From: Enterococcus sp. BWR-S5
GTDB lineage: Bacteria; Bacillota; Bacilli; Lactobacillales; Enterococcaceae
DNA length: 64,000 nt
Assembly: GCF_016745255.1 (NCBI RefSeq)
Contig: NZ_JADOEQ010000013.1
Span: 95,237 to 159,236 of the forward strand
Direction: 5' to 3'
Shown in pieces: positions 1-9,317 of this stretch. A program made the position numbers and the translations under genes. The notes beneath the pieces were generated by a model. It had not been told where the DNA came from. It worked only from the letters and a program-made list of their open reading frames with translations, and did not search any database. Position 1 is the stretch's first letter; each line of letters starts with the position of its first letter.

Positions 1-59
1 TCTTTTAGAAAGCCAAGCGATTATTTAGAAGCCTATCAACTATACCAGTCCCAAAAGGG

Positions 60-434
60 TTACTCTCCATACTCTACAACTTCCGTTATTTTAACTTCCG
101 GCTGCAGAAACAATTTCTTTTTTACGACTGCTTTTACTAAATACAAATATCTTTTTTGATTGGCGGTCTTTATTTTAATCTCGTACCATTTTTCATTTTT
201 CGAAGGTTGCTTCACCTCAGTTATTTGAGGAAATTCATCCTTGCGGTCATAATCAGGAACCTCTACAAAATCCGGTAGCTGCGCTAGTATCTGTTCCCCT
301 GGATTGTTCAGAAAATTATCACTCAATTTTACTACACCAAATCCTAGTAGAACAGCGATGGCAAGCATCAATAAAAATAGAAACCCACAACCTTGTACTG
401 ACCGCTCTTGCTCCCATTCATTCTCATCCAACAA
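60..434 (-). CDS. Small single-pass membrane protein, function unknown
   Basis: The protein has a charged N-terminus, one strong hydrophobic segment (FLFLLMLAIAVLLGFGV) within its first 40 residues, and a soluble lysine-rich C-terminal part of about 85 residues that should lie outside the membrane. No family was recognised. The frame is open up to a GTG at 470, but nothing like a ribosome binding site precedes that codon. AAGGAAGG sits six bases before a TTG at 434, so I prefer that start. The stop at 60 is secure and the start is not. It lies at the window edge, so its downstream context is unknown. Confidence 0.6.
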   Translation of the reverse strand: MLDENEWEQERSVQGCGFLFLLMLAIAVLLGFGVVKLSDNFLNNPGEQILAQLPDFVEVPDYDRKDEFPQITEVKQPSKNEKWYEIKIKTANQKRYLYLVKAVVKKKLFLQPEVKITEVVEYGE

Positions 435-559
435 ATCAATTCCTTCCTTTTTTTCCCTTTTTGAAAGCACAAAAATCAGTCACTTTTGCTAAAATTATGA
501 TGCTAACTTTATTGATAACCTCACACTTGCGGCGAAATTGTCCTCAGAATCATCTATTC

Positions 560-787
560 TTATTTCCTATTCTTATACCACGCGTAGACTACACTCGTAG
601 TGATAGCCAAAGGACCTGTTATTACTATACCCATCAATCCAGTCGAAACAGAAATCATCAGATAAAAGCCTACCCCATTTTCAGCTGGATTTAAATACAT
701 AAGCATTCGAAAAATCGACGGCAGAATAAATAATATGACTAAATTGATAACAAATAAAACTTGGCTTACAACAAAAACAATCTTCAT
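560..787 (-). CDS. Small two-helix membrane protein, unknown
   Basis: This is a 75-residue protein with two hydrophobic stretches, about residues 4-30 and 40-68, and a short basic C-terminus, so it is probably an integral membrane protein. AAAGG lies seven bases before the ATG. It follows the 77-codon gene at 815-1048 by 27 bases on the same strand, so the two may be co-transcribed. No family was recognised and no function is proposed. Confidence 0.55.
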   Translation of the reverse strand: MKIVFVVSQVLFVINLVILFILPSIFRMLMYLNPAENGVGFYLMISVSTGLMGIVITGPLAITTSVVYAWYKNRK

Positions 788-814
788 TTTTTTCCTTTCT
801 ACTCCTTTTGTTAA

Positions 815-1048
815 TCAATGACACAACTTCTCAGCTAAATCAAACGCTCTTATTTGCTCAACCGTTGCATCCAAATAGCTCGAATCATCGCTTTTTATTA
901 GGTATGGGCTGCCATATATTTTTCCTGTAGATTCTTTTAGAAAAATGGAGTACAACTCTAACGTTGAATTGTTGTCCCAATGCGGAATGATTTTATAAAT
1001 ATTTCCATTCTTATACAGATAATCTCCTAATTTATGCCTATGGTTCAC
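815..1048 (-). CDS. Hypothetical small soluble protein
   Basis: A 77-residue soluble protein with several aromatic residues (GDYLYKNGNIYKIIPHW) and no recognised domain. The frame stays open to an ATG at 1102, which lacks a ribosome binding site. AAAAGGAG lies seven bases before a GTG at 1048, so I start there. It sits between the racemase gene upstream and a small membrane-protein gene downstream on the same strand. Nothing suggests a function. Confidence 0.5.
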   Translation of the reverse strand: MNHRHKLGDYLYKNGNIYKIIPHWDNNSTLELYSIFLKESTGKIYGSPYLIKSDDSSYLDATVEQIRAFDLAEKLCH

Positions 1049-1120
1049 GTTTTTTCTCCTTTTACTGTCAAGTATTGCAGTGGTTTCTAATTGACTATTC
1101 ATCTATTTTAGTTGAAACAA

Positions 1121-1810
1121 CTAGTTTAAAGCTCTTTCAACAGCTTTCTCAGAATGGATTAATGTAGTATCAAAAATTGGAATAGTAACATCTTCTTGTT
1201 TAATCAACAAGCCTATTTCGGTGCATCCCAATATGATACCTTCCGCTCCTCGATCAATTAGATGATTAATTATCTTCAAATACATATCTTTGGATTTTGG
1301 TTTAATTTCTCCAAATACCAACTCATCAAATATGACATCATTTACGACTTCTATCTCTTTCGATTGCGGAATTAGAACTTGAATGTTAGCATCAATGATT
1401 CTTTTCTTATAAAAATCTTGTTCCATTGTATATTTAGTTCCTAACAATCCAACGTGTGAAATCTTTTCTTCTTGCAGCTTTTCTATCGTCGCCTCTGCAA
1501 TATGGAGTATTGGAATGGAGATTCTTGCTTGAATTTGGTCAAAATTTTTATGCATTGTATTCGTACAAATCAGAATAAAATCTACGCCAATTTTTTCCAG
1601 TTTTAACGCTTCTTCAGTTAAAATATCTGCACTTCTTTCCCATTCATTGTTCTTTTGGCACTCTTCGATTATGCTAAAATCAACACTTGTCAAAACAATT
1701 TTTGCAGAATGCAACCCTCCCAGTGAATGGTTAACTAACTCATTTATCTTTTCATAATAAGTCACTGTGCTTTCCCAGCTCATGCCGCCTATCAAACCAA
1801 TTGTCTTCAT
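1121..1810 (-). CDS. Aspartate/glutamate racemase family protein
   Basis: The 229-residue length is normal for cofactor-independent Asp/Glu racemases. The N-terminus has the family glycine motif GLIGGMSWEST. Both catalytic cysteine regions are visible: ICTNTMH in the first half and LGCTEIGLL in the second. These enzymes interconvert L- and D-amino acids by a two-base cysteine mechanism in the cytoplasm. It resembles the YgeA/RacX subgroup of broad-specificity racemases more than MurI, since the MurI signature context is absent, so the substrate is uncertain. GGAG lies seven bases before the ATG. Confidence 0.85.
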   Translation of the reverse strand: MKTIGLIGGMSWESTVTYYEKINELVNHSLGGLHSAKIVLTSVDFSIIEECQKNNEWERSADILTEEALKLEKIGVDFILICTNTMHKNFDQIQARISIPILHIAEATIEKLQEEKISHVGLLGTKYTMEQDFYKKRIIDANIQVLIPQSKEIEVVNDVIFDELVFGEIKPKSKDMYLKIINHLIDRGAEGIILGCTEIGLLIKQEDVTIPIFDTTLIHSEKAVERALN

Positions 1811-1957
1811 AAAAAAACTCCTTTATTTTAAATGATACCATAAATATTTTTAAGTGTTTAACTGAAATTCGACCTCTAAAAGTAACTGCGAATAAATTGT
1901 TTTGTGGGAGCTGTGAAAAATATGGTTGGCGAGCAAAACTTATTACTAAAAAAATTT

Positions 1958-1999
1958 TTAATGAAGAAACAGCCCACAAATGAGCTGTTTCTTCATTAA
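1958..1999 (-). terminator. Rho-independent terminator
   Basis: A perfect 16-bp inverted repeat (TTAATGAAGAAACAGC and its complement) has a 10-base loop and a T-run on its minus-strand side. It ends the GyrI-like gene at 2071-2592 and could also stop plus-strand transcripts. Confidence 0.8.
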
Positions 2000-2070
2000 T
2001 TTAATATGCTGAAGCTTCAAGCAATAGACTTAGCACTCTAGTCTTTTTGTGTTCAATCTCGTTTCCAGCC

Positions 2071-2592
2071 CTAGCTATTCATTTTTTTTATTGGAACCCA
2101 AAATTCATATCTACTTCCTTTTTTTGTGTTGAAGTTTTCTCTTTCTATTAATATGTATTTACTGTCTCTGTTATCATATCGAATATATCCTTCTGGTATC
2201 TCTACAACCTTTTCATATTCTCCACATTGCCCAAGTCCATGCTCTCCAAGTGCCTCTTCTCCAGTCCGCAACCATTCCGTTGTAACTACAAGAAATTCAC
2301 ACTCTGGAAAATGATACATTGTATATCCATTTGGAATCTCATCGACACCTTCAATTATGGAACCAATAAAGTAGATAAGGTCATCAGAGTGGTTTTGATG
2401 ATAAATGACCATTGGCAAGCTTTCTTTCTGCTGATAGGGTCTGATTTTGTCAAAACCTCCAACTTCAAAAAAGTTACTCCAAATTGATTCAAAATCGGCA
2501 TTCTCAATAGGGCCCATTATTTCATTTTCTATTCCAAGAAAAAGGAAATCTTTTTGCTTTATCTGAAGGACTTTTATCTCTGGTTTATTCAT
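2071..2592 (-). CDS. GyrI-like effector-binding domain protein
   Basis: The whole 173-residue protein resembles a stand-alone GyrI/AraC effector-binding domain (SHV fold), with no helix-turn-helix. Typical features are the N-terminal strand, the central IPNGYTMYHFP region and the C-terminal FWVPIKK strand. Such proteins bind small hydrophobic or cationic molecules and are often linked to drug sensing. The frame continues to 2625, but AGGAGG is seven bases before the ATG at 2592. It follows the gene at 2607-3041 by 14 bases, so the two are probably an operon. Confidence 0.75.
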   Translation of the reverse strand: MNKPEIKVLQIKQKDFLFLGIENEIMGPIENADFESIWSNFFEVGGFDKIRPYQQKESLPMVIYHQNHSDDLIYFIGSIIEGVDEIPNGYTMYHFPECEFLVVTTEWLRTGEEALGEHGLGQCGEYEKVVEIPEGYIRYDNRDSKYILIERENFNTKKGSRYEFWVPIKKMNS

Positions 2593-2606
2593 GTATTTTC
2601 CTCCTG

Positions 2607-3041
2607 CTAATCCTTTTTGTGACATGTTGAAATTTCAAGGGCTTTTCGTAGTTTAGTTCCAAATATAATATCTTCTCCACTCATTTGAAATTTTAACAGC
2701 TGAGTTATCTGTTGCTTCGTATACCCTCTACAATTCCATCCTACTGCCATATCGTCTTTTAAAATGAATACAATTTCTTGAGCTTCATATTTCCCATAGA
2801 CTCCCTGCAAAGTTGCCTCTACAGCCTCATTTTCAAAGTCACCATTGAATCCAATTTTTTGAATATCTTTTATGTTGATTCTCACAACTTCTCTTTTAAA
2901 TCTTTTGGACACCTTGCTAGCATAGTATCTAGAAATATACAGTGTTCCATTTTCTAAATAGTAATAGGTGTTTAGATATCGCCACGGTACTATAAGAGAA
3001 ATTATTAAGAATACAGGATTATTTCCCCTGATTTTTTTCAC
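2607..3041 (-). CDS. Hypothetical protein, possible PH-like membrane-associated protein
   Basis: A 144-residue protein with an N-terminal hydrophobic segment (FLIISLIVPW), then a region of alternating strands (GTLYISRYYASKVSKRFKR, VVRINIKDIQKIGF) that resembles bacterial PH-like domains. That assignment is only an impression. It starts at a GTG with GAAGGTG four to five bases upstream. The GyrI-like gene follows 14 bases downstream and may be translated from the same message. Confidence 0.5.
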   Translation of the reverse strand: MKKIRGNNPVFLIISLIVPWRYLNTYYYLENGTLYISRYYASKVSKRFKREVVRINIKDIQKIGFNGDFENEAVEATLQGVYGKYEAQEIVFILKDDMAVGWNCRGYTKQQITQLLKFQMSGEDIIFGTKLRKALEISTCHKKD

Positions 3042-3132
3042 TTGGCACCTTCTTTACTCATCGTTTTTAAGAATTTTTGAACCAATCTGTGTTTGTGCTG
3101 TCTACATACTTTTTGATAAAATCAATTTTCAC

Positions 3133-3513
3133 TTATCCTCTATTTTTCTCATCATACGCAATTGCATCTAGTTGGAAAAGTAAACCCTTTTCTCCACCTT
3201 TGTGAGCAAATTCTGTTTGAAGTGATTTTCTGACTGGGTACTTTCCATTTTTGAATCTCTTCTTGATAACTTTTTCCATTACTGGAATGTCCCAAATATC
3301 TCTAAAAAGAGCTTCGATTTTCACCACCGAATCAACAGTCAAATCAAACATAGCAAGTCGTTTTTCCAGCACATCAAATGCGCCATCTATCTGCTTTTCT
3401 ATTGATTCACCAATATTACCCACACAGTAGCTAGTGAAGAGATAGTCTCCGGCTTTTATGATGCCTGTATGCGCCCATTCGTCATTTACATCTTTTCTAA
3501 TAATCTCGCTCAA
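3133..3513 (-). CDS. RidA (YjgF/YER057c) family protein
   Basis: The 126 residues cover the full RidA fold. The C-terminus shows the PVRKSLQTEF ... LLFQLDAIA pattern, matching the usual PARS...VEIEAIA strand pair. RidA proteins are trimeric enamine/imine deaminases that remove reactive 2-aminoacrylate. The residue after the conserved arginine region differs from canonical members, so this may be a divergent subgroup. It starts at TTG with AGGAGG eight bases upstream and follows the acetyltransferase gene by 12 bases. Confidence 0.8.
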   Translation of the reverse strand: MSEIIRKDVNDEWAHTGIIKAGDYLFTSYCVGNIGESIEKQIDGAFDVLEKRLAMFDLTVDSVVKIEALFRDIWDIPVMEKVIKKRFKNGKYPVRKSLQTEFAHKGGEKGLLFQLDAIAYDEKNRG

Positions 3514-3525
3514 ATCATTCTCCTC

Positions 3526-4146
3526 CTATTGATTGTTTTTGAAATCTGGGTATTCTGATTGATGATATCCTGTTTTGTCCTCTTCCGTTATGTTTCTAAT
3601 TATTTTACAAGGAACTCCTGCGGCAACTACATTGGCAGGTATATCTTTCGTAACCACGCTTCCTGAACCGACAATTGAATTATCTCCAATTGTAACCCCT
3701 TGATTTATTTGAACACTCGCTCCGATCCAAACATTATTTCCAATTTTGACAGGTTTTGCATAACATGCTCCATTGATACGTTCCCAAGGGTCAATGGCAT
3801 GATTAGAAGTATAAATTCCGACTTTGGGTCCAAACAGGACATTATCCCCAATATCTATTTTTCCACCATCTAACATTACACAATCGAAATTAGCATAGAA
3901 ATTATTACCAATACTTATGTTGTGCCCAAATTCACATCTAAACGTTGGCTCAAAATGAACAGTGGTTCCAATTTTTTTCAATACTTCTGATAATAGTTGT
4001 TCCCGCTCTTTTTGTGGTTTTCCAAAGCTTGAATTATAACTATTGGTTAAAACAATTGCCTTTTCTCTTGCCTTTATCAACTCTGGTGTTAAATCATTAT
4101 ACATTTGACCACTTAAAATTAGTTTCTGTTGATCTTGTAAATTCAT
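3526..4146 (-). CDS. Sugar O-acetyltransferase (maltose/galactoside acetyltransferase type)
   Basis: This is a 206-residue left-handed beta-helix acetyltransferase. The N-terminal Mac domain (MYNDLTPELIKAREKA) is followed by hexapeptide repeats from about residue 70, including IGNNVWIGASVQINQGVTI and IVGSGSVVTKDIP. These are hallmarks of the LacA/Maa family, which transfers acetyl from acetyl-CoA to sugars. The physiological acceptor cannot be told from sequence. GGAGG precedes the ATG by six bases, and ridA follows on the same strand. Confidence 0.88.
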   Translation of the reverse strand: MNLQDQQKLILSGQMYNDLTPELIKAREKAIVLTNSYNSSFGKPQKEREQLLSEVLKKIGTTVHFEPTFRCEFGHNISIGNNFYANFDCVMLDGGKIDIGDNVLFGPKVGIYTSNHAIDPWERINGACYAKPVKIGNNVWIGASVQINQGVTIGDNSIVGSGSVVTKDIPANVVAAGVPCKIIRNITEEDKTGYHQSEYPDFKNNQ

Positions 4147-4299
4147 AGTGTACCTCCAGTTATTTTTCTTTTTGATATCTGACCAGCTACTAGCTCCGGT
4201 TACTGATCCTTTTTGAAAACTTTAGCTCTCACCCATACTTCTTTTTATTTCTAAAACTATTCTTTTAAGTTATTAAGCCATTTATTTGCTAAATAAAGA

Positions 4300-4329
4300 G
4301 CAGCACTACCTCACCCTCAGTAGTACTGC
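4300..4329 (-). terminator. Probable terminator
   Basis: A 10-bp stem with one G-U pair and a 10-base loop lies just beyond the stop of the 100-residue gene at 4338, with a moderately T-rich tail on the minus strand. Confidence 0.6.
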
Positions 4330-4337
4330 CCAGTTTT

Positions 4338-4640
4338 CTATTTAAAGTATCCATCTATAATTTCTTTCACTTCAGCTACCTTTTTGTTAAGTAACAGCTG
4401 TGCAGGGATTTTAATTTCCGGAATATTTTCATCATTTACCATCGGCGGGAAAGGATCTGGAATAATTAATGCATCTACAGCTCTGTTTTCTACAGCCTCT
4501 TCCCATTTAAAAGTAATTTCATAAGTATCATCCAATGCTTCATGAAGTTCTTTTTCAAGTGCTGACGTGTTTGGAAGTCCTCCTAGATAAGTAACACTAA
4601 GTAACTGTTTTGCGTATAAAACAAATGCAATTTTCTTCAT
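4338..4640 (-). CDS. Hypothetical 100-residue protein
   Basis: A small soluble acidic protein that begins MKKIAFVLYAKQ and contains VDALIIPDPFPPMV. The pattern of strands and helices suggests a small Rossmann-like or receiver-like fold, but no family was recognised. The RBS GGAGGAG lies five bases before the ATG. It has its own terminator at 4300-4329, so it is probably monocistronic. No function is proposed. Confidence 0.6.
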   Translation of the reverse strand: MKKIAFVLYAKQLLSVTYLGGLPNTSALEKELHEALDDTYEITFKWEEAVENRAVDALIIPDPFPPMVNDENIPEIKIPAQLLLNKKVAEVKEIIDGYFK

Positions 4641-4944
4641 TTTAGCTCCTCCAATTCTTAACTGACTAACAATGCCATCTTTTTAGTCTATTTTGACTAA
4701 GTAAAACGCCAAAAGTAGTCTTTCCAACGGTTAAAATTGTCCAAACTCCATACAATTTCTTCAAGAAATTCTTATCTATTCTTATTTTTATTATACACAT
4801 TTCCTATTTTTTTTACTACCGCTTCCTCATATATCTTATCAATCAATCTATTCCTTTTTAAATGGAAAATGATACACACATCGAAAAAAATCTATCAATA
4901 CTTTTAAGAAATAAATAGGACTGAAAAAAGTATTTCTACTCTCA
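4641..4944. other. Intergenic region
   Basis: About 300 AT-rich bases between the 100-residue gene and the end of the glycogen operon. The part nearest 4641 must hold the minus-strand promoter of that gene. I see no convincing terminator for the glycogen operon here and no open frame of note. Confidence 0.4.
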
Positions 4945-5019
4945 TCAGCCCCATTCATTATAGATTCGAAGTTCATCCGGATTGCGATAGTTTGTTTGAA
5001 TGAACTCCTTGATTTTCAT
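4945..5019 (-). CDS. Possible 24-residue peptide coupled to the GH13 gene
   Basis: Directly after the stop codon of the GH13 gene an ATG opens a 24-codon frame (begins MKIKEFIQTNYRNPDEL, ends EWG). The junction reads TAAATG, which would allow translational coupling. There is no good independent ribosome binding site. It may be a real small protein, the remnant of a longer gene, or chance. Confidence 0.3.
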   Translation of the reverse strand: MKIKEFIQTNYRNPDELRIYNEWG

Positions 5020-6852
5020 TTAATCCAACTTTTTCGTTACAAAATACTCGCCCCACTCAGCAATCACTACATCTGCTAGCAGCTCCTCCAGAATGCCTTC
5101 TGAAATTGGTGGTTTCCGAGTAAAAAAGAGCTGTTCTGTCGATACGGCTTGGTTCTGTGCGTTGACAAGATAAAGAACCAGTTGAGAATGTTCACTGTAA
5201 CGTAAAATACCAAAAAGGCCATTTGAATGGAATAAATAGCATTCTCCGTGAACCAGTGCCTCTATTGCTTTTCGTTTTTCCGCCCAGCTCCGATAGCAAG
5301 TATACGTGTCAGAGTCAATGGTACTCCAAGGGAAAAATTTTCGGTTCTCCGGATCTTTGCCACCGGTCAGACCGGCTTCATCTCCATAATAAATTGTAGG
5401 TACCCCCGGTAAAGCAAACATTAGTCCAACTGCAAGTGTTAGCTTAGATAATTGATTGTCCAGCAACGTCGCAATCCGTTCACTGTCGTGTGTACCAATA
5501 TTATTTAAATTATTGGCAAAAATATCGGCAGGGTAATTTTCCTGAAGAACCGTTAGTTTCTCTGCTGCTTCTTGTGCAGACTGTTTTCCTGAAAGAAGGT
5601 CCAGAATAATATCACGAAACGGATAATTCATCACACCATGAAGGCCGTCTCCGAAAATATACTGACGTCGCTGTCCATAAGATATCTTATTGGAGGCATC
5701 TTCCCAAACTTCACCAATCAATACTTTTTCAGGGTATCGATCCACCGCCCGTCGAATCCCTTCTATAAAGAAATCCGGCAATTCATCGGCTACATCCAGA
5801 CGCCAACCATCTACTCCCATAGCTGTCCACTTTTCAATTACACTGTCTTTTTCTCCATAAATAAACTGTTGAAAATTGGGATTCTCTTTGTCCGCTTCCG
5901 GCAAATCCTTCACACCCCACCAAGATTTATAATCCTCAGGATAGTCAGAAAATTTAAACCATTGCCGATACCTGCTTTTCGGATCACGATAGGCTCCCAC
6001 ACCTTCGCCATAACGACCATCATAATTGAAATAGCGACTGTTCCTTCCTACATGGCTGAAAACCCCATCCAGAATAAGCTGCATGTTATTTTCATGAAGA
6101 CGGTCAAGCAAGCGTTGAAAGGTTTCTTCATCCCCTAACACGCCATCGATTGTTAAATAATCGCCGGTATCATATCGATGATTACTTGCGGCCTCAAAGA
6201 CAGGATTTAAATATAGTGCCGTAATCCCTAATTCCTTCAAATACGGAATTTTTTCTATGATTCCCTGCAAATTACCGCCATAAAAATCCCAGCGGACAAT
6301 CTCTCCCTCCGCATCTTTAATATACATCGGCTCATCTTCCCAACTGCCGTAAATGAATGTATTCTTTTTAGGCTGAGCGATTGCTCTGTGGAGATTTCCG
6401 TTATAAAATCGATCCGGAAAAATCTGATATACAATTCCTTTTCGATACCATTCAGGCGCCGGATCTGCCTTCTCATAGCAAGTCAGCTGATAAGGATGCA
6501 GTTTCTCTGAATCACGAGTCAGAATCCCCTCTCCCCCTTTGCCCTGATCTGATCCGCAATAAATGGTTTCCGTTTCCTGATTCGATTCTCTTTTTATAAT
6601 TTCAAAATAGTAGAAATAAAGCCCTGATCCCTGCGCTAAAGGATATGTGCACGTATAACGATGATTCTCTTTTGGAGACATACTGATTTTTTCAACGCCT
6701 CGTGTCCCATCCTCTTTACGCATTATCAGCAAAACCTGTTCAACTATCGATTCCTGAACAGCAATTGAAAAAGTTACTGTTTCTCCTTTTTCAATCGCTC
6801 CGAAAGGCTGCTTATATTCTTTCTGCCAGGAATTAAAATAAATTGCCGTCAT
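5020..6852 (-). CDS. GH13 alpha-glycosidase (neopullulanase/cyclomaltodextrinase type)
   Basis: A 610-residue enzyme with an N-terminal beta-sandwich (about residues 1-125, CBM34-like) followed by a GH13 barrel. Catalytic residues are visible in DGWRLDVADE (nucleophile Asp), LIGEVWEDA (acid/base Glu) and GTHDSERIA (transition-state Asp). The domain plan fits the GH13_20 group that acts on alpha-1,4 and alpha-1,6 links of maltodextrins and pullulan. There is no signal peptide, so it is cytoplasmic. It is the last large gene of the glycogen operon, 15 bases after glgP, and probably trims branched dextrins left by phosphorylase. GGGGAG precedes the ATG. Confidence 0.88.
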   Translation of the reverse strand: MTAIYFNSWQKEYKQPFGAIEKGETVTFSIAVQESIVEQVLLIMRKEDGTRGVEKISMSPKENHRYTCTYPLAQGSGLYFYYFEIIKRESNQETETIYCGSDQGKGGEGILTRDSEKLHPYQLTCYEKADPAPEWYRKGIVYQIFPDRFYNGNLHRAIAQPKKNTFIYGSWEDEPMYIKDAEGEIVRWDFYGGNLQGIIEKIPYLKELGITALYLNPVFEAASNHRYDTGDYLTIDGVLGDEETFQRLLDRLHENNMQLILDGVFSHVGRNSRYFNYDGRYGEGVGAYRDPKSRYRQWFKFSDYPEDYKSWWGVKDLPEADKENPNFQQFIYGEKDSVIEKWTAMGVDGWRLDVADELPDFFIEGIRRAVDRYPEKVLIGEVWEDASNKISYGQRRQYIFGDGLHGVMNYPFRDIILDLLSGKQSAQEAAEKLTVLQENYPADIFANNLNNIGTHDSERIATLLDNQLSKLTLAVGLMFALPGVPTIYYGDEAGLTGGKDPENRKFFPWSTIDSDTYTCYRSWAEKRKAIEALVHGECYLFHSNGLFGILRYSEHSQLVLYLVNAQNQAVSTEQLFFTRKPPISEGILEELLADVVIAEWGEYFVTKKLD

Positions 6853-6867
6853 TACTGTCTCCCCTAT

Positions 6868-9285
6868 TTATTCAGAGTCATTTCCCGCTTTTCTTATTGG
6901 CTCAATTTGCCAGATATCCTCTGCATAACGCTGCACAGTATAATCCGAAGAAAAATGCCCGGCATGTGCTGTATTAATCAAACTAACTTTCTGCCAACGC
7001 AGTTTATCCCGATAAAGATTTTCAATTGATTTTTGTGCATCTACGTATGAATGAAAATCACGCAAAACAAAGTATTCATCATTGTATCGAATCAGAGAAT
7101 CAAAAATTTCCTGCCCTTCCACTTTTATGTTTGGAATCGTTCCATCTATAAAAGCGTTCAATATACGCTGGATGACTGGGTCACTCTCATAAATTTTCAA
7201 TGCTGAATAGTCCTGTATCTCGTAATAACGATAGACTTCCTCTTCAGTTAAACCAAAAATCGCTATATTATCATCTCCGACGATGTCTCGAATCTCAATA
7301 TTGGCACCATCGAGGGTTGCAATCGTTACTGCACCGTCTAACATCAGCTTCATGTTACTGGTGCCGGAAGCTTCTTTGGATGCCAACGATATCTGCTCAC
7401 TGACATCGGCTGCCGGAATAATCAGCTCTGCCAAAGAGACATTGTAATTTTCCAAAAACACTACTTTTAATCTTCCTTGTATTGTTTCATCGTTGTTAAT
7501 CAAGTTAGCCGCTTCGTTAATACATTTGATGATATGCTTCGCATACGTGTAGCTCGGTGCTGCTTTGGCACCAAAAATAAAGACTCGTGGATAAATATCC
7601 GCTTCTGGATTGTCCTTCAGCTCAAAGTACAGCTTCAAAATATGCAGCAGATTTAACAACTGACGCTTGTAGGCATGGAGACGCTTAATCTGAACATCAA
7701 AAATTGCATCCGCCGAAACCTCAATTCCTGTTGTTTCCAAAATATAATCTGCTAGTCGCACCTTATTCATATGCTTGGTATCAGCCAGCTGCTGTAAGAC
7801 CTTCGGATCATCTTTATAGTTCATCAGTAGATGCAAATCGTTGGCTTCTCTACGCCATGAAGTGCCGATTGTCTGATCCAACACATTTGCCAAAGGCTCA
7901 TTTGCCAATTGCAACCAGCGTCTTTGCGCAATGCCGTTTGTCTTATTATTAAACCGCTCCGGATATAGTAGATAGAAATCGTGCAATACAACTCCTTTCA
8001 GCAAATCCGAATGCAGCTTCGCCACACCGTTGGTACTGTGACTGCCGATAATTGCCAAATGTGCCATGTGTACCTGATTATCTTTAATGATTCTTGTCCG
8101 TTCAACCAGTTCAAAATCAACCAGTGGCGTCATTTCCTCTACAAATCGGCGATCAATTTCCTCAATAATCTGATACAGTCTCGGAATCACTTCCTTCAGC
8201 ATCGATACCGGCCATTTTTCCAGTGCCTCCGCCATAATTGTATGATTGGTATAACTCATCGTTTTGACAGTGATATTCCACGCCTTTTCCCAGCTTAACT
8301 CCTCTTCATCCACCAAGATACGCATCATTTCCGCCACGCATAGTGCCGGATGAGTATCATTGATATGGATGGCTATATAATTCGCTAAATCAGTCATAGC
8401 AATACCAGTTTTTTTCTGGGAAAGAATGATACTTTGAATCCCTGCAGAAACAAAAAAGTATTCCTGAACTAAACGCATCAGACGTCCTTCATAGTTGGAG
8501 TCATCCGGATAAAGCACAGCAGTTAAATCACGAAAATCCCGTCGCTCCTCAATGCTCTGATATCTACTTTCTTCAAACTCAGGGATTTCTGCTGACCAGA
8601 GTCTCAAGGTATTCACCATGTTATTATGATAGCCTAACATGCCGGTATCGTACGGAACAGCTCTCAAAACCTGTTGATGCTCATAGACAGGCTTTAGTTT
8701 ACCATTTTCATCCTCTTTCAAATAAACATGCCCACCATAATTCACATTAACAGCCTTGCTGGCTTTACGAACTTCCCAAGCATTTCCGTCTCGAAGCCAT
8801 TCATCCGGCAGTTCCACCTGATTGCCATCAACGAATTTCTGTTTAAACAAGCCATAATCATAGCGGATGCCGTTCCCATTTCCCGGTAACCCACAAGAAG
8901 CAATAGAGTCCATAAAACAAGAAGCCAGACGTCCCAAACCGCCATTTCCCAACGCCATATCCTTTTCCACTTTGCAAAGGTCTTCCAGATCGATACTCAT
9001 TTCCTTTAGGCTGTCGCGAACAGTATCCAGCAGCCCCATATTCAGTAAATTGCTTTTCAACATTTTCCCCGGTAAAAATTCTATCGAAAAATAATAGGCC
9101 TGTTTGCATTGCAAAGCACGCGTTTCTGTTCGTGTATTCTTCCAAGCATTCGAATAGTATGCCTGAATCACCGATCCCAATGAGGCGAACAATTCATCAT
9201 TTGAGGATTCCTCAACCACGTTGGCAAATTTTTCTTGCACATGTCGCTTAAAATCTTTTTTAAACTGCTCTTTTGTAATTTCCAT
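6868..9285 (-). CDS. glgP: Glycogen/maltodextrin phosphorylase
   Basis: The 805-residue length is normal for GT35 phosphorylases, which release glucose 1-phosphate from alpha-1,4-glucan ends using pyridoxal phosphate. The cofactor-binding lysine lies in EASGTSNMKLMLDGA, and the dinucleotide-like glycine loop near residue 115 reads GNGGLGRLASCFMDS. It is the fifth gene of the operon. A 156-base gap holding a hairpin separates it from glgA, so its level may be set separately from the biosynthetic genes. AGGGAG lies nine bases before the ATG. Confidence 0.96.
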   Translation of the reverse strand: MEITKEQFKKDFKRHVQEKFANVVEESSNDELFASLGSVIQAYYSNAWKNTRTETRALQCKQAYYFSIEFLPGKMLKSNLLNMGLLDTVRDSLKEMSIDLEDLCKVEKDMALGNGGLGRLASCFMDSIASCGLPGNGNGIRYDYGLFKQKFVDGNQVELPDEWLRDGNAWEVRKASKAVNVNYGGHVYLKEDENGKLKPVYEHQQVLRAVPYDTGMLGYHNNMVNTLRLWSAEIPEFEESRYQSIEERRDFRDLTAVLYPDDSNYEGRLMRLVQEYFFVSAGIQSIILSQKKTGIAMTDLANYIAIHINDTHPALCVAEMMRILVDEEELSWEKAWNITVKTMSYTNHTIMAEALEKWPVSMLKEVIPRLYQIIEEIDRRFVEEMTPLVDFELVERTRIIKDNQVHMAHLAIIGSHSTNGVAKLHSDLLKGVVLHDFYLLYPERFNNKTNGIAQRRWLQLANEPLANVLDQTIGTSWRREANDLHLLMNYKDDPKVLQQLADTKHMNKVRLADYILETTGIEVSADAIFDVQIKRLHAYKRQLLNLLHILKLYFELKDNPEADIYPRVFIFGAKAAPSYTYAKHIIKCINEAANLINNDETIQGRLKVVFLENYNVSLAELIIPAADVSEQISLASKEASGTSNMKLMLDGAVTIATLDGANIEIRDIVGDDNIAIFGLTEEEVYRYYEIQDYSALKIYESDPVIQRILNAFIDGTIPNIKVEGQEIFDSLIRYNDEYFVLRDFHSYVDAQKSIENLYRDKLRWQKVSLINTAHAGHFSSDYTVQRYAEDIWQIEPIRKAGNDSE

Positions 9286-9317
9286 TGTTCACTTACTCCC
9301 TAGTTTTTTGTAAAACA

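Noticed and set aside
1..59. Possible 3' end of a plus-strand gene at the left edge
   Set aside because: Frame 1 looks protein-like for about 20 codons but then runs through the minus-strand gene; too little sequence to decide.
7704..8298. Long plus-strand frames inside glgP and other large genes
   Set aside because: They mirror real minus-strand genes with clear motifs and lack ribosome binding sites.
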